In this document: piece after piece, positions 7,561-15,113 of the stretch
How positions within the stretch are numbered: position 1 is the stretch's first letter
How the letters are laid out: every line of letters starts with the position of its first letter
IMG/VR virus record: IMGVR_UViG_3300044922_000290
Coordinates: 32,432-96,431 of that record
DNA length: 64,000 bases
From: a virus
Direction: 5' to 3' (one strand)
The notes under the pieces: generated by a model
Databases searched by the model: none
Seen by the model: only the letters and a program-made list of their open reading frames with translations
What the model was told of the DNA's origin: nothing
Position numbers and translations under genes: made by a program

Positions 7561-8001
7561 TTAAAGGGTTAGTTTTATCCAGTTATACTCAATCATTTTT
7601 TCTACTGATAAGCCCATAAATGGTAAGGCGTAACCTTTAGAGCGTAGGTAAGAGCTTACCCATTCACCTGTTCCTGCTCCAAAACCACAGTATCCGCCTT
7701 TTAAATATAAGCATGAAAGAGCACAATCTTTGCCTTGTTTTATTTCATCTTGTATTTTTAATTTATAATGATTATGATGACCTTCGTTGTATAAAACTTT
7801 TCTATATACAGCAATAGCATCCTTATGTGTTATTGATGAAAGGGGCTTTAATTCCAAATAATCAGTTTGTAACTTTTCTTTAGGGGTAAAATCATCAAAG
7901 CCAACATGTAGTTTAGGCTCGTTTGATTTTCTTATGCAAAGGACTTTCTGACCATAATACAGGGCAAAAAAACGGGCTTTGTTATCTAAGGTGTTCTCCA
8001 T
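7561..8001 (-). CDS. conserved Bacteroidota phage protein (SITHKDAI type), 146 aa
   Basis: The sequence L-K-P-L-S-S-I-T-H-K-D-A-I and the end L-R-S-K-G-Y-A-L-P-F-M-G-L-S-V-E are hallmarks of a family of unknown function common in Bacteroidota phages and prophages. Three central cysteines (C-A-L-S-C-L-Y-L-K-G-G-Y-C) could bind a metal. It lies in the imported-looking cassette, four bases from its upstream neighbour. Confidence 0.72.
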   Translation of the reverse strand: MENTLDNKARFFALYYGQKVLCIRKSNEPKLHVGFDDFTPKEKLQTDYLELKPLSSITHKDAIAVYRKVLYNEGHHNHYKLKIQDEIKQGKDCALSCLYLKGGYCGFGAGTGEWVSSYLRSKGYALPFMGLSVEKMIEYNWIKLTL

Positions 8002-8004
8002 CTT

Positions 8005-8298
8005 TTAAAGGGTTATTCCGCAATCTTGCAGGGTTAAACGTATTCTAACCATAGCTGCTGGCGGTGGAGGATTTTTTGTTTCTTTAGTTTTATTGTATAT
8101 TTCTTTTAAAAGTTCAGCTAACCTCTCCTTATCGGAATTGGCTTTTGCTAACTGGGTTGTTAGGTCTGCTGTTTGTTGGGTAGCGTAGGTTACCATAGCC
8201 TTAATAGTTCCCTTATACACAAGACCTTGTTTGCTAATTATATTAGACACACCTTTGTGTTTAAAGTTTTCGTCTAATACTTCTTTTGCTGTTTTCAT
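8005..8298 (-). CDS. helical hypothetical protein, 97 aa
   Basis: The N-terminal part has an A-K-E-V-L-D-E-N-F pattern seen in small Bacteroidota phage proteins. The middle is a coiled coil (T-T-Q-L-A-K-A-N-S-D-K-E-R-L-A-E-L-L). A P-P-P-P linker then leads to a short C-terminal segment. Leader before the ATG is A-rich with no Shine-Dalgarno. Confidence 0.65.
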   Translation of the reverse strand: MKTAKEVLDENFKHKGVSNIISKQGLVYKGTIKAMVTYATQQTADLTTQLAKANSDKERLAELLKEIYNKTKETKNPPPPAAMVRIRLTLQDCGITL

Positions 8299-8316
8299 TC
8301 TATTTGTTGTGTTTGG

Positions 8317-8613
8317 TTAAAGATTTTTTTCTATTGCTTTATCAATAATATCATTAAGTGTTTTTATCTGCTCTTTCAACTCCTCATTCTCCTTTTGATA
8401 CTTTTCAATAGTAAATATCTGGGCTTCGTTTACTTCTTTTAACAAGGTGTTTTCCTCTTTAAGGGCTTGGTAATTGTTGCAAGCGGTTACTATAAATTCA
8501 GCCGTTTCTGTTTCAAATGTTTCAATAATAAAATTATCATTAATATCACAAATGCTACATTCATTTTTTTCGCTTATTCTCAAAGGTAATTTTAGTGTGT
8601 GTTTATTCTCCAT
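8317..8613 (-). CDS. coiled-coil hypothetical protein, 98 aa
   Basis: Residues 1-45 contain a possible metal pair (C-S-I-C) and an E-F-I-V-T-A-C-N-N-Y-Q-A-L-K segment. Residues 50-98 are a continuous coiled coil. This layout is common in Bacteroidota phage accessory genes. It is the first gene of the compositionally distinct cassette. Confidence 0.65.
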   Translation of the reverse strand: MENKHTLKLPLRISEKNECSICDINDNFIIETFETETAEFIVTACNNYQALKEENTLLKEVNEAQIFTIEKYQKENEELKEQIKTLNDIIDKAIEKNL

Positions 8614-8649
8614 TGTTAGTGTTGTTACTTGGTTTTAGATAGTTTGTGT

Positions 8650-8841
8650 TTAAAGTAATAAATATAATACTATTATTCCTAATAATATTACTAATATTAC
8701 TAATCTTTTAGCTTCTTTCTTATGTTTCAATAAGTATCTTTCAGCTTTATATCCTTGAGAATTTAAACTCATAGAATGAAACCATACTCCTCTTATTATA
8801 ATGTAACATATAATAGCTGTTATTATTAATAGTAATTTCAT
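8650..8841 (-). CDS. small membrane protein, 63 aa, two TM segments
   Basis: The start at the ATG giving M-K-L-L-L-I-I-T-A-I avoids a longer, unlikely N-terminus that would run through an upstream hairpin. Hydrophobic segments at residues about 2-17 and 46-63 flank a basic region (K-A-E-R-Y-L-L-K-H-K-K-E-A-K-R). Unknown function. Its codons are like the AT-rich phage core, unlike the neighbouring cassette. Confidence 0.6.
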   Translation of the reverse strand: MKLLLIITAIICYIIIRGVWFHSMSLNSQGYKAERYLLKHKKEAKRLVILVILLGIIVLYLLL

Positions 8842-8856
8842 AATTCTTTTATAAAA

Positions 8857-8884
8857 AACTTCTATAGTACATCTTATAGAAGTT
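8857..8884 (-). terminator. 10-bp hairpin upstream of small membrane gene
   Basis: AACTTCTATA and TATAGAAGTT are perfectly complementary around an 8-base loop. On the leftward strand the hairpin sits 15 bases before the ATG of the 63-aa membrane protein and is followed by A-rich DNA, without a strong U-tract. It may be an attenuator, an RNA-processing site or a leader hairpin controlling translation. Confidence 0.4.
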
Positions 8885-9030
8885 ATTGATAATTCCAGTT
8901 TCACATAAGGAATTATTAAACAGGTTAAAGAACTGTCAATATGCACCCTGTTTTAATGCTCAAAGATAAAACTGGGTTGGGTTAGTAAGAAATAAAATTC
9001 TTAGTGTTGCAGTTTTTCTTTGATTATTAG

Positions 9031-9105
9031 TCTCCCTGACAAGATTCTAACTTGTGACTTTCCCATTAGAAGTGGGATACTCTATACAGCTGAGTTACAG
9101 GGAGA
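9031..9105 (-). tRNA. tRNA-Arg (UCU)
   Basis: A full cloverleaf on the leftward strand. The acceptor stem TCTCCCT/AGGGAGA pairs in all seven positions. The anticodon stem TCCCA/TGGGA carries the loop CTTCTAA, which gives anticodon TCT after U33. The T stem ACAAG/CTTGT has the loop TTAGAAT, less standard than TTCGAAT. No CCA is encoded. AGA is a heavily used arginine codon in these genes, so the tRNA would help translate phage mRNA in a host poorer in that tRNA. It lies between a small membrane gene and the dNMP kinase and is probably cut from the long leftward transcript. Confidence 0.85.
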
Positions 9106-9118
9106 TATATAATATTAC

Positions 9119-9682
9119 TTAAAGTATCTCTTTAATAAGAGAATCCAATTGTACTTCAATATCTTTTCCAAAGATAAGTGTTTTATTTGCTTTTATCAAA
9201 TCTAAATCGTATTCTGAAAGATTATTATCAGTTAAAGGATTAGTAATTTCTACTACTATTAATTCATCTTCACAATCATTATCTATACAATTAGCCAAAG
9301 CAAAATGTTCACTATCAAATCTTAAATCAGATACAATCACAAAAGAAGGTTTAGTTTCCCAAATATCTCCTGTACTTACTTGAAAATCATAATCTTTAAT
9401 TTTCTTTACAAGCTCTTCAGCAAAAACATTAGTACTAAATGCAGATTTTATAGCATCAGCAGTAGTTTCTAATAAATTTCTACCAACTTCTTTTTCATCT
9501 CTATTCTCCCAATTAAGAGGAGATTTTTTAGGAAAAAATGCTTTATCTACTATCTTCTTCAAAGGTTCAGCAAAAGATAATACTTTATTACTAATACCTT
9601 TTTCATCTAATTTCTTAGCCAACATAGCTGCTACTGTGGATTTACCTGAGCCATTTTTGCCTTTTAGTGCTATTATTTTCAT
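9119..9682 (-). CDS. deoxynucleoside monophosphate kinase
   Basis: A 187-residue P-loop kinase that would phosphorylate dNMPs to dNDPs to feed phage DNA synthesis. Walker A is at residues 8-16 (G-K-N-G-S-G-K-S-T). A V-S-D-L-R-F-D-S-E segment near residue 120 matches the arginine-containing region of the T4 gp1-type dNMP kinase family. Size fits the family. Its start overlaps the upstream stop by ATGA. Other small P-loop kinases are possible, but the replication-gene setting fits best. Confidence 0.8.
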   Translation of the reverse strand: MKIIALKGKNGSGKSTVAAMLAKKLDEKGISNKVLSFAEPLKKIVDKAFFPKKSPLNWENRDEKEVGRNLLETTADAIKSAFSTNVFAEELVKKIKDYDFQVSTGDIWETKPSFVIVSDLRFDSEHFALANCIDNDCEDELIVVEITNPLTDNNLSEYDLDLIKANKTLIFGKDIEVQLDSLIKEIL

Positions 9683-9873
9683 GCTTCTGTATCTAAATTA
9701 GTTACATATTTTACAGGAACTTTCTGTACTATGTTAATTACACCTTTAAGATATACATAATGCCCATATAATTCAGCTCTATGTTCATCAGTAATTACTT
9801 CTTTCAACTCTCTGTTTAATAGAACTTGTAACTTTTTATGTAATTGTCTTTTATACCTAGTAAGTTTGTCCAT
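9679..9873 (-). CDS. small basic hypothetical protein, 64 aa
   Basis: The N-terminal half is a basic helix (Y-K-R-Q-L-H-K-K-L-Q-V-L-L-N-R). It is coupled to the dNMP kinase by an ATGA junction. A long inverted repeat lies just upstream, so this gene may open a separately controlled or processed transcript. Function unknown. Confidence 0.62.
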   Translation of the reverse strand: MDKLTRYKRQLHKKLQVLLNRELKEVITDEHRAELYGHYVYLKGVINIVQKVPVKYVTNLDTEA

Positions 9874-9886
9874 AATAATAGTATAA

Positions 9887-9978
9887 AAAGCAAGCCAAGT
9901 ACCATCTAATCAGTTAAATACCTACAGTGTGCAGTAACTGTTTTTGTTAGTAAATAATTTCTCAGCTTGGCTTGCTTT
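9887..9978 (-). ncRNA. 92-base segment closed by a 13-bp inverted repeat
   Basis: AAAGCAAGCCAAG and CTTGGCTTGCTTT pair perfectly around a 66-base interior, which has further small inverted repeats (CAGTTA/TAACTG and ACAGT/ACTGT). On the leftward strand it follows a stop codon and ends in CTTGCTTTTT, so it may act partly as a terminator. Its length matches several other closed segments in this arm. A structured small RNA or a processing element is inferred. Confidence 0.45.
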
Positions 9979-9989
9979 ATAGTTTTTAA

Positions 9990-10373
9990 TTAAGCTTTCT
10001 TTTCAGCAGGAACTGAATAAATTGCTGCTTCGTCAGCCTTAAACTCTGCAATTTCTTCTTGCAAAGCTGCAATTTGGTTTTCATAACCCAAGATTACATT
10101 ACGTTTAGCACGTACTTGTTTTAGGTAAGTAACACAATAGCTTTCTGCACCTTCTGTAGTGTTTACACTATCAGGATTTACATTAAGGATTGTTTCGTTA
10201 AGATCTTCTTTGGCATCAACAATCTTTTCTTCAAGAGTTTCAATTTGATCCTCACGCATAGAAATTTGTTTAGCCAGATGTTTATCTAACTTACCTTCAA
10301 AACGAGTTAGTTTTGCTTCATCACCGCCTTTAAGAAAGGCTAATACACGGTCTTTTAAATTTGACTTTTTCAT
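9990..10373 (-). CDS. coiled-coil hypothetical protein, 127 aa
   Basis: Almost entirely helical and charged, with two coiled-coil stretches (residues about 20-60 and 85-115) around a loop containing N-V-N-P-D-S-V-N-T-T. It uses more CGT and GCA codons than its neighbours, resembling the highly expressed capsid genes. The A-rich leader ACAACAAACA precedes the ATG. It ends next to the large inverted repeat. No family recognised. Confidence 0.7.
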   Translation of the reverse strand: MKKSNLKDRVLAFLKGGDEAKLTRFEGKLDKHLAKQISMREDQIETLEEKIVDAKEDLNETILNVNPDSVNTTEGAESYCVTYLKQVRAKRNVILGYENQIAALQEEIAEFKADEAAIYSVPAEKKA

Positions 10374-10383
10374 TGTTTGTTGT

Positions 10384-12312
10384 TTATAAATTGATTATTG
10401 ATTTCTTTTTGTACTTTTTAACTATTGGTAAATCTAATTGTTGATTAATTGGTTTAGCTAAATACTCTACTTCACTAAACTGATACTTTTGCTTTTTAGG
10501 CTCTACAAAAGTAAAACAATCTTCTGGAACTAAAGGATATTTATCTACAAATTCTTGTTTAGGAGAACTTATAATTTCTGCATACTTTCCATTTGCATAA
10601 AGAAATCCTGGAGTTTGCCCAGTTCCTACTTCTTGGTTAGAATACTTCTGTATTTCTCCTTGTAAAGTACATTCTCCATAAGTAGCTTCTCCATGATGAC
10701 TTAAAGGTATTACAGTATCTCCTTCTTTGTAACGAAGCCTACAATAATGTAATATTCTATCTATACTTGCAGTAGAACTAGGTTCACTTGGTTGTAAATG
10801 TTTATCTGGTAAAGGTACATTATAACCTTGAACTTTAGCTATTTCTTCTGGAGTTGCTTTACGCAGGTCTTTTATTTCTATCCAACCATTTCCATCGTAT
10901 TTAAGCTCTCTATTAAACATACGAACTGCTATACTACCATCAAGAGTTTCAATCTGATAAGCTTCACCAATATTTCTATCATGGCTAGTATTATCATTTA
11001 ATGGTACAACCCAATCTCCTACTTTAAATTCTTCTGAAGTATTAGTTTTAGGTTCTGATACTATTTCTGCCCATTTACTCAACTTTTTATCATAAAGTAC
11101 TCTTTCATAGTTAGTATTTCCATATTTACTATTAGTTGAGTGGGATTGTTGCTTATCTGTATAAGCAATTATATCTCCATCTTTATCAGCTTTAATGTAA
11201 AAGTGATTTGTAACTACACAATACATGTCATCATCCAACTTTATTTGTACATGAGCAGGAATAAACTTAGTACCTATTGGATAACGTTGTTTAGCTTGAG
11301 AAATTAAATCTTCTTCAATAGACTCTTCTTTAACTTCTTGTTTATAACCTATTAAAGTACATAATTCTGATAAAGATAGTTGTTTTTCAGCACCCTGTTT
11401 ATTATTATCTACACCAAAAGATTGTTCTAGCCCTTTAGTACCATCTTCAATGAAAAAATACTGGTTACTTTCAAAACTTTGATAAGTATTATCTGTAATA
11501 GTTCTCCATGTGCGAGGTAAAGATATATTCTTATTACACCATTCTTTTAGTTTATTAAATATATCCTCTGTAAAATCAGGTTCATATTTAACATAAAAAG
11601 AATGTTTTTCTTTAACTTCATTAGGATTAAATCCAACAGGCATTACTTCAAACTTAGGTAAATGAACTACTTCAATACCAAATCCCGTATGATTATCTCT
11701 AACTCTAGTTACATCGTATGTATTACCCTGATGATTATACTTAGTTATAAGTAAATATTCTCCTATATCCATACCTATACATACAGGATTATTAACTAAA
11801 GCTTTCAAGTACCTACCAACTAAAGTTTCTTTAGGATTTTGTTGAGCATCAAATGAAGTTTTATCAGAGATTTTATAATCAGTACATAAACTTCCTGAAT
11901 TTCCATCAAATGTAATAGAAGCAATAGAACCTTGAAAACCTTTTAATTTAAGTCTTTCTGTTTTAGGATTATAGCTTTCTACTTCATATATTTTACCTAC
12001 AACATTAAAATCATTAACAGATAAATCAGTATTAGAACCTTTAATACATTCTACATATTCTGGAATAACTTCATATACATTTAAATCAAATTTGCCATCA
12101 TCTCCTATTCTATAATAATTAGTACTAATATAGGCACCATCTGCTTTTATCCAATTTACTTGCACCCAAAGATATTTAGGTGTAGTAGGAAAATGAGTTT
12201 CATTATCAACAATTACACCATACTCAGCACCTATTCCCTGACCTGCAAATTGAGAATCTTTATCTAATAATACTTTTAAGCCTACTACGGCATTTTCTTT
12301 TGTTACTTTCAT
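10384..12312 (-). CDS. large modular hypothetical protein, 642 aa
   Basis: A mosaic of repeated beta-rich modules. Recurrent elements are a V-G-D-W-V-V-P-L type start, glycine turns, W-A-E-I-V-S-E-P and Y-A-E-I-I-S-S-P pieces, and an L-R-K-A-T-P-E-E-I helix. The A-T-P-E-E-I element follows small SH3-like modules in many Bacteroidota phage proteins. The tail is basic (K-K-Y-K-K-K-S). No enzyme motif or export signal is visible. It could be a scaffold binding several partners in the infected cell; that is inference. Position between two apparently highly expressed genes suggests it is abundant. Confidence 0.75.
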   Translation of the reverse strand: MKVTKENAVVGLKVLLDKDSQFAGQGIGAEYGVIVDNETHFPTTPKYLWVQVNWIKADGAYISTNYYRIGDDGKFDLNVYEVIPEYVECIKGSNTDLSVNDFNVVGKIYEVESYNPKTERLKLKGFQGSIASITFDGNSGSLCTDYKISDKTSFDAQQNPKETLVGRYLKALVNNPVCIGMDIGEYLLITKYNHQGNTYDVTRVRDNHTGFGIEVVHLPKFEVMPVGFNPNEVKEKHSFYVKYEPDFTEDIFNKLKEWCNKNISLPRTWRTITDNTYQSFESNQYFFIEDGTKGLEQSFGVDNNKQGAEKQLSLSELCTLIGYKQEVKEESIEEDLISQAKQRYPIGTKFIPAHVQIKLDDDMYCVVTNHFYIKADKDGDIIAYTDKQQSHSTNSKYGNTNYERVLYDKKLSKWAEIVSEPKTNTSEEFKVGDWVVPLNDNTSHDRNIGEAYQIETLDGSIAVRMFNRELKYDGNGWIEIKDLRKATPEEIAKVQGYNVPLPDKHLQPSEPSSTASIDRILHYCRLRYKEGDTVIPLSHHGEATYGECTLQGEIQKYSNQEVGTGQTPGFLYANGKYAEIISSPKQEFVDKYPLVPEDCFTFVEPKKQKYQFSEVEYLAKPINQQLDLPIVKKYKKKSIINL

Positions 12313-12397
12313 AGTCTTGTTATAAAAATAAACCTCTCTAAAAATTCTTCATCCGCATAAAGAACCAAACTTGAGGTTTGTATAGTTTAAATTATAA

Positions 12398-12946
12398 TTA
12401 CGCTTCTTGCAAGCCTAATGCTTCTACTGATGTAGATTCAGCACGTAGGAATGTATGAGAAGGTTTACCAAATACAAGAGAAGTATGACGGTAAACTTCT
12501 TTACCATTAGCCATTACTACTTCACCTGTAGAAGGATTAATCTTTGGGTCAATAGTAAGAGGTTCACCTGCTGCATTACGAGCAATAATAGAACCATTCA
12601 TACGGTAAGGAGAGTTATTCTCTGTACACTGAATGTTTACTTCAACAGGAGCACCTGCTAGTTTAGCATACAAATCTTCAGCAAACAAAACTTCGTCTTT
12701 CTCAATGTAATCTTGTACTTTAACACCTGCTGAATAAGCTACACCTGATTTAGCAGATATAACTACAGTTAGTTTTTGGGTGTTTTTAATACCTTGCAAT
12801 AACAGAGATGGATTTACCGCCTCAGAGTTATTTTGGATTTGTTGTACTAATTGGATACCAAGTTGATTCTTTGTAGAACCTTCATTTACCCATACTTTAC
12901 GAATTAATGCTTTGCCTGTTGCTAAAGCTGTTTCAAAATTTGTCAT
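12398..12946 (-). CDS. hypothetical, probably abundant early protein, 182 aa
   Basis: Unrecognised. The first 30 residues are helical, the rest mixed beta, with E-V-N-I-Q-C-T-E-N-N-S-P-Y-R-M and a T-F-L-R-A-E-S-T-S end. Codon choice (CGT, GGT, ACTTC-rich) resembles the capsid gene, and the gene has its own promoter-like sequence, both pointing to strong expression. A single-stranded DNA-binding protein is expected in such an arm and would suit size and expression, but no OB-fold motif can be shown. Confidence 0.7.
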   Translation of the reverse strand: MTNFETALATGKALIRKVWVNEGSTKNQLGIQLVQQIQNNSEAVNPSLLLQGIKNTQKLTVVISAKSGVAYSAGVKVQDYIEKDEVLFAEDLYAKLAGAPVEVNIQCTENNSPYRMNGSIIARNAAGEPLTIDPKINPSTGEVVMANGKEVYRHTSLVFGKPSHTFLRAESTSVEALGLQEA

Positions 12947-12959
12947 AAAAATAAAAATT

Positions 12960-12991
12960 AAAATATAAAAAATTGTTCAACTGCTATTCAA
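12960..12991 (-). promoter_or_regulatory. Bacteroidota-type promoter for the 182-aa gene
   Basis: On the leftward strand a TTG is followed after 21 bases by TATATTTT, close to the Bacteroidota sigma-70 pattern (TTG, 19-21 bases, TAnnTTTG). It ends 14 bases before the ATG. A small CTGCT/AGCAG hairpin overlaps it. The match is good but the final G is replaced by T. Confidence 0.45.
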
Positions 12992-13019
12992 TATCCAGCA
13001 GTCCATATACTTGAGTTAT

Positions 13020-13042
13020 TACGTTACACAAGTTTTAACGTA
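13020..13042. terminator. 7-bp hairpin after the 119-aa gene
   Basis: TACGTTA and TAACGTA pair perfectly around a 9-base loop, a few bases past the stop of the 119-aa gene and before the promoter-like site of the next gene. There is no clear U-tract, so termination is likely but not certain. Confidence 0.4.
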
Positions 13043-13054
13043 CTTTAGCTTTAC

Positions 13055-13414
13055 TTAATCCTCTGCTACAATAGCTTTTTTCTGAGATAGGATAAGTTTT
13101 TCAGCTAATTTTGTTGTTTCCTTAACTGTAAAGTCAGGATTAATAAGAAATAATATATCTTTCTTTTCAGCAAGACTATTATCTTTAAAGAGTAAAGAAA
13201 AGAACAATCTGTCTATGGATTGATTCCTAAAGGCTTTTTCATTCTCCAGGATAGAACGCCATTCAGAACCTAATAAACTTCCATAGTACTTGTCATCAAC
13301 TAAAAATCTTGTTAGTAATCGTTCTATTTCCGAATTTAGTAAGAATCTTACAGGCACAAACTTTCCATTAGCATCTAGCCAACAGAGTTTTCTATCATTA
13401 GAGTGGTTTCTCAT
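13055..13414 (-). CDS. hypothetical protein, 119 aa
   Basis: Helical, basic at the start (M-R-N-H-S-N-D-R-K), with R-L-L-T-R-F-L-V-D-D-K-Y-Y and K-L-A-E-K-L-I-L-S-Q-K-K. It is coupled to the ParB-like gene by ATGA, which suggests the two work together. I recognise no family. Confidence 0.68.
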   Translation of the reverse strand: MRNHSNDRKLCWLDANGKFVPVRFLLNSEIERLLTRFLVDDKYYGSLLGSEWRSILENEKAFRNQSIDRLFFSLLFKDNSLAEKKDILFLINPDFTVKETTKLAEKLILSQKKAIVAED

Positions 13415-14175
13415 AGTAGTTGTTTAAATGTTGTTTCTAAAGCACCAGGTTCTTGTGTTGCAAATACAAATGAATCTTTAATCTTCAATAGCTTTGCCAA
13501 GAACTTAGTGTGGTCATATTTACTACCAACTTTAGATAAGAAATTAAGATACTCTGAACAAGCATATTTATTTTCTGACCTGTTCATGCGAGGTAAGATT
13601 TTAAATACATCAGTAAGATAATCTAATTTCTTCTTGGCTCCCGCTTCATCGTAAATAGTAAAAGTACCATCTTTAATGTATTTTGAGATAGAAGAGCCAC
13701 CTGCACTAACATTAATAGTCCTATCAGATAGTATAGAAGCTATAATAGATAATTCAAAATCGTAGATTTCAAAATACCTATTAAGTTTCTTGTAATCATC
13801 TTTTATTGAAGCCCAAGAAGTAATAAAATCTAATAGACACCAAGATTTACTACTTGCATTTAGCGAAGCAATCTTTTCTATTAATTCTTGTTGGTTTTTT
13901 ATTGCAATAAAAGTACAAGGAATGTCTATACCAAGACGTAAACAAGCAGTATAAAGATGTTGTCCATCAATAATGTAAAGCTTTTCTATACCATCAATAA
14001 ATGATATTTTAGCTACTACAACAGGACGTATAATTTTACCTATTCTCATAATAGCATTAGCTATTTTAGTAACATGGCCAGGGCCTACAGCTCTGTTTAT
14101 ACCTGCTAAAAAATGTAGTCCCTTTTTACTTGTTGGTTTAAGAATCAGGTCTACGGTTAAAGGTAGTATGTTCAT
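13411..14175 (-). CDS. ParB/Srx-fold nuclease-like protein
   Basis: A 254-residue protein whose first 95 residues have the ParB/sulfiredoxin N-terminal layout. There is a G-K-I-I-R-P-V-V-V-A strand (residues 46-55), then L-Y-I-I-D-G-Q-H at 66-73 and an A-C-L-R-L-G-I helix. Chromosomal ParB has G-E-R-R-x-R-A at that place to bind CTP; here it is D-G-Q-H-L-Y-T-A, as in ParB-like proteins that are not sequence-specific partition proteins. No classical helix-turn-helix is obvious in the remainder, which is helical. ParB-fold proteins are common among crAss-phage replication genes. It overlaps both neighbours (ATGA and TAATG). A link with the parS-type site at 18.1 kb is possible, but the altered box argues against direct binding. 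Confidence 0.72.
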   Translation of the reverse strand: MNILPLTVDLILKPTSKKGLHFLAGINRAVGPGHVTKIANAIMRIGKIIRPVVVAKISFIDGIEKLYIIDGQHLYTACLRLGIDIPCTFIAIKNQQELIEKIASLNASSKSWCLLDFITSWASIKDDYKKLNRYFEIYDFELSIIASILSDRTINVSAGGSSISKYIKDGTFTIYDEAGAKKKLDYLTDVFKILPRMNRSENKYACSEYLNFLSKVGSKYDHTKFLAKLLKIKDSFVFATQEPGALETTFKQLL

Positions 14176-14429
14176 TATAATGTAGTTATAAAAACATTAA
14201 ACCTTGGTTTTGATTTAGCCAAATCAGCTAACAGCTGTAATTGGTTAGATTTGTAGTTAGCATTTAACTTTGCTAGCTTATGGTGCAGTTTCTCTAACTT
14301 TAACTCTGCTTTTTCAGCAGTAGTCTTAGTAAAGTCTACAGATGTAACAGGTGGATGCCATAGTTCGTGCTCTATCATCCATTGAGCTGACCAACTCTTG
14401 ATTGGTTCTACTTTGTTTTTATGGTTCAT
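14175..14429 (-). CDS. helical hypothetical protein, 84 aa
   Basis: The N-terminus contains a W-S-A-Q-W-M-I-E-H-E-L-W-H-P-P segment. Residues 35-65 are a coiled coil (E-L-K-L-E-K-L-H-H-K-L-A-K-L). It is joined to both neighbours by overlapping start and stop codons (ATGA and TAATG), so it is probably made together with the ParB-like protein. Function unknown. Confidence 0.65.
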   Translation of the reverse strand: MNHKNKVEPIKSWSAQWMIEHELWHPPVTSVDFTKTTAEKAELKLEKLHHKLAKLNANYKSNQLQLLADLAKSKPRFNVFITTL

Positions 14430-14713
14430 TTTGTTTTGTTTATTAAGTGTTTAATAAATTTTATTCTTGGAGCTTTAACATCCATTGGCCACCAATATCC
14501 TCTTTTATACCTATATTTATTTTTAAATATAAATAATGTATTTTTAAATAATTTGGGCCTTTCTGAATTAAAATGGTTTAATAAAGCATAGTATTCTTCC
14601 ATTGTTATTTTACTAAACCATTTTAAATCTATTATAGCGCAACAAATACCAGAATGATCATTTGTTTCAAATTCTATTAAAAGTAATTTGTACAATTCGT
14701 TTAAAGTTTTCAT
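14426..14713 (-). CDS. conserved small phage protein (GYWWP type), 95 aa
   Basis: Helical first half (E-L-Y-K-L-L-L-I-E-F), then E-E-Y-Y-A-L-L-N-H-F and the basic-aromatic stretch Y-R-Y-K-R-G-Y-W-W-P, ending R-I-K-F-I-K-H-L-I. Similar small proteins with a G-Y-W-W motif occur in many phages and prophages. Role unknown. It begins the coupled set leading to the ParB-like gene. Confidence 0.68.
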   Translation of the reverse strand: MKTLNELYKLLLIEFETNDHSGICCAIIDLKWFSKITMEEYYALLNHFNSERPKLFKNTLFIFKNKYRYKRGYWWPMDVKAPRIKFIKHLINKTK

Positions 14714-14718
14714 ATTGT

Positions 14719-14772
14719 TTAAATAAAAATGGGTACTTGGCTACACTCTAAACAAACATAGCCTTTCCCCAT
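14719..14772 (-). CDS. possible 17-aa C-x-x-C microprotein overlapping a hairpin
   Basis: An ATG reading frame of 17 codons gives M-G-K-G-Y-V-C-L-E-C-S-Q. It fits exactly between neighbours. However, the same DNA forms a hairpin with two stems (ATGGG/CCCAT and GGCTA/TAGCC, 14729-14772), so the element may be RNA rather than protein. I cannot decide between them. Confidence 0.25.
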   Translation of the reverse strand: MGKGYVCLECSQVPIFI

Positions 14773-14776
14773 AATG

Positions 14777-14914
14777 TTAATAAGTAAAAGTGACAATGTA
14801 TTTATCACCTTCATATCGTAGTTTGTTGATTACAGCACCATATAGCTTTTGTAATCTGTCCATAAATGGTTTAAGTGTAGACCATTTGTCAAAATAGAGT
14901 GTTCTTTTTTTCAT
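14777..14914 (-). CDS. small basic hypothetical protein, 45 aa
   Basis: Begins M-K-K-R-T-L-Y-F-D-K-W and ends Y-I-V-T-F-T-Y, with a basic middle. Clean ATG after the A-rich leader AAACAACA, and TAA stop. Composition and fit between neighbours support it. Function unknown. Confidence 0.6.
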   Translation of the reverse strand: MKKRTLYFDKWSTLKPFMDRLQKLYGAVINKLRYEGDKYIVTFTY

Positions 14915-14924
14915 TGTTGTTTAT

Positions 14925-15113
14925 TTAGTAATAATTAGTTACACGATAAGCTACAGTTCTGTTTAACTTAGCTTTAGCTTTAATTCTACTAAGTATATTC
15001 ATCTGTTCTGTAACAGTAATATACTTTCTGGCTTCTAATACTCTTTCAAGTAGTTTTTTATTAACCCCCTGATGTATTATATCCATTCCTGTATTATCAT
15101 TTAGTTTTAACAT
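14925..15113 (-). CDS. small basic hypothetical protein, 62 aa
   Basis: Helical and basic, with I-L-S-R-I-K-A-K-A-K-L-N-R near the C-terminus, a pattern fit for nucleic-acid or membrane-surface binding. No family recognised. The reading-frame-shifted gene upstream overlaps its first 17 bases. Confidence 0.6.
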   Translation of the reverse strand: MLKLNDNTGMDIIHQGVNKKLLERVLEARKYITVTEQMNILSRIKAKAKLNRTVAYRVTNYY

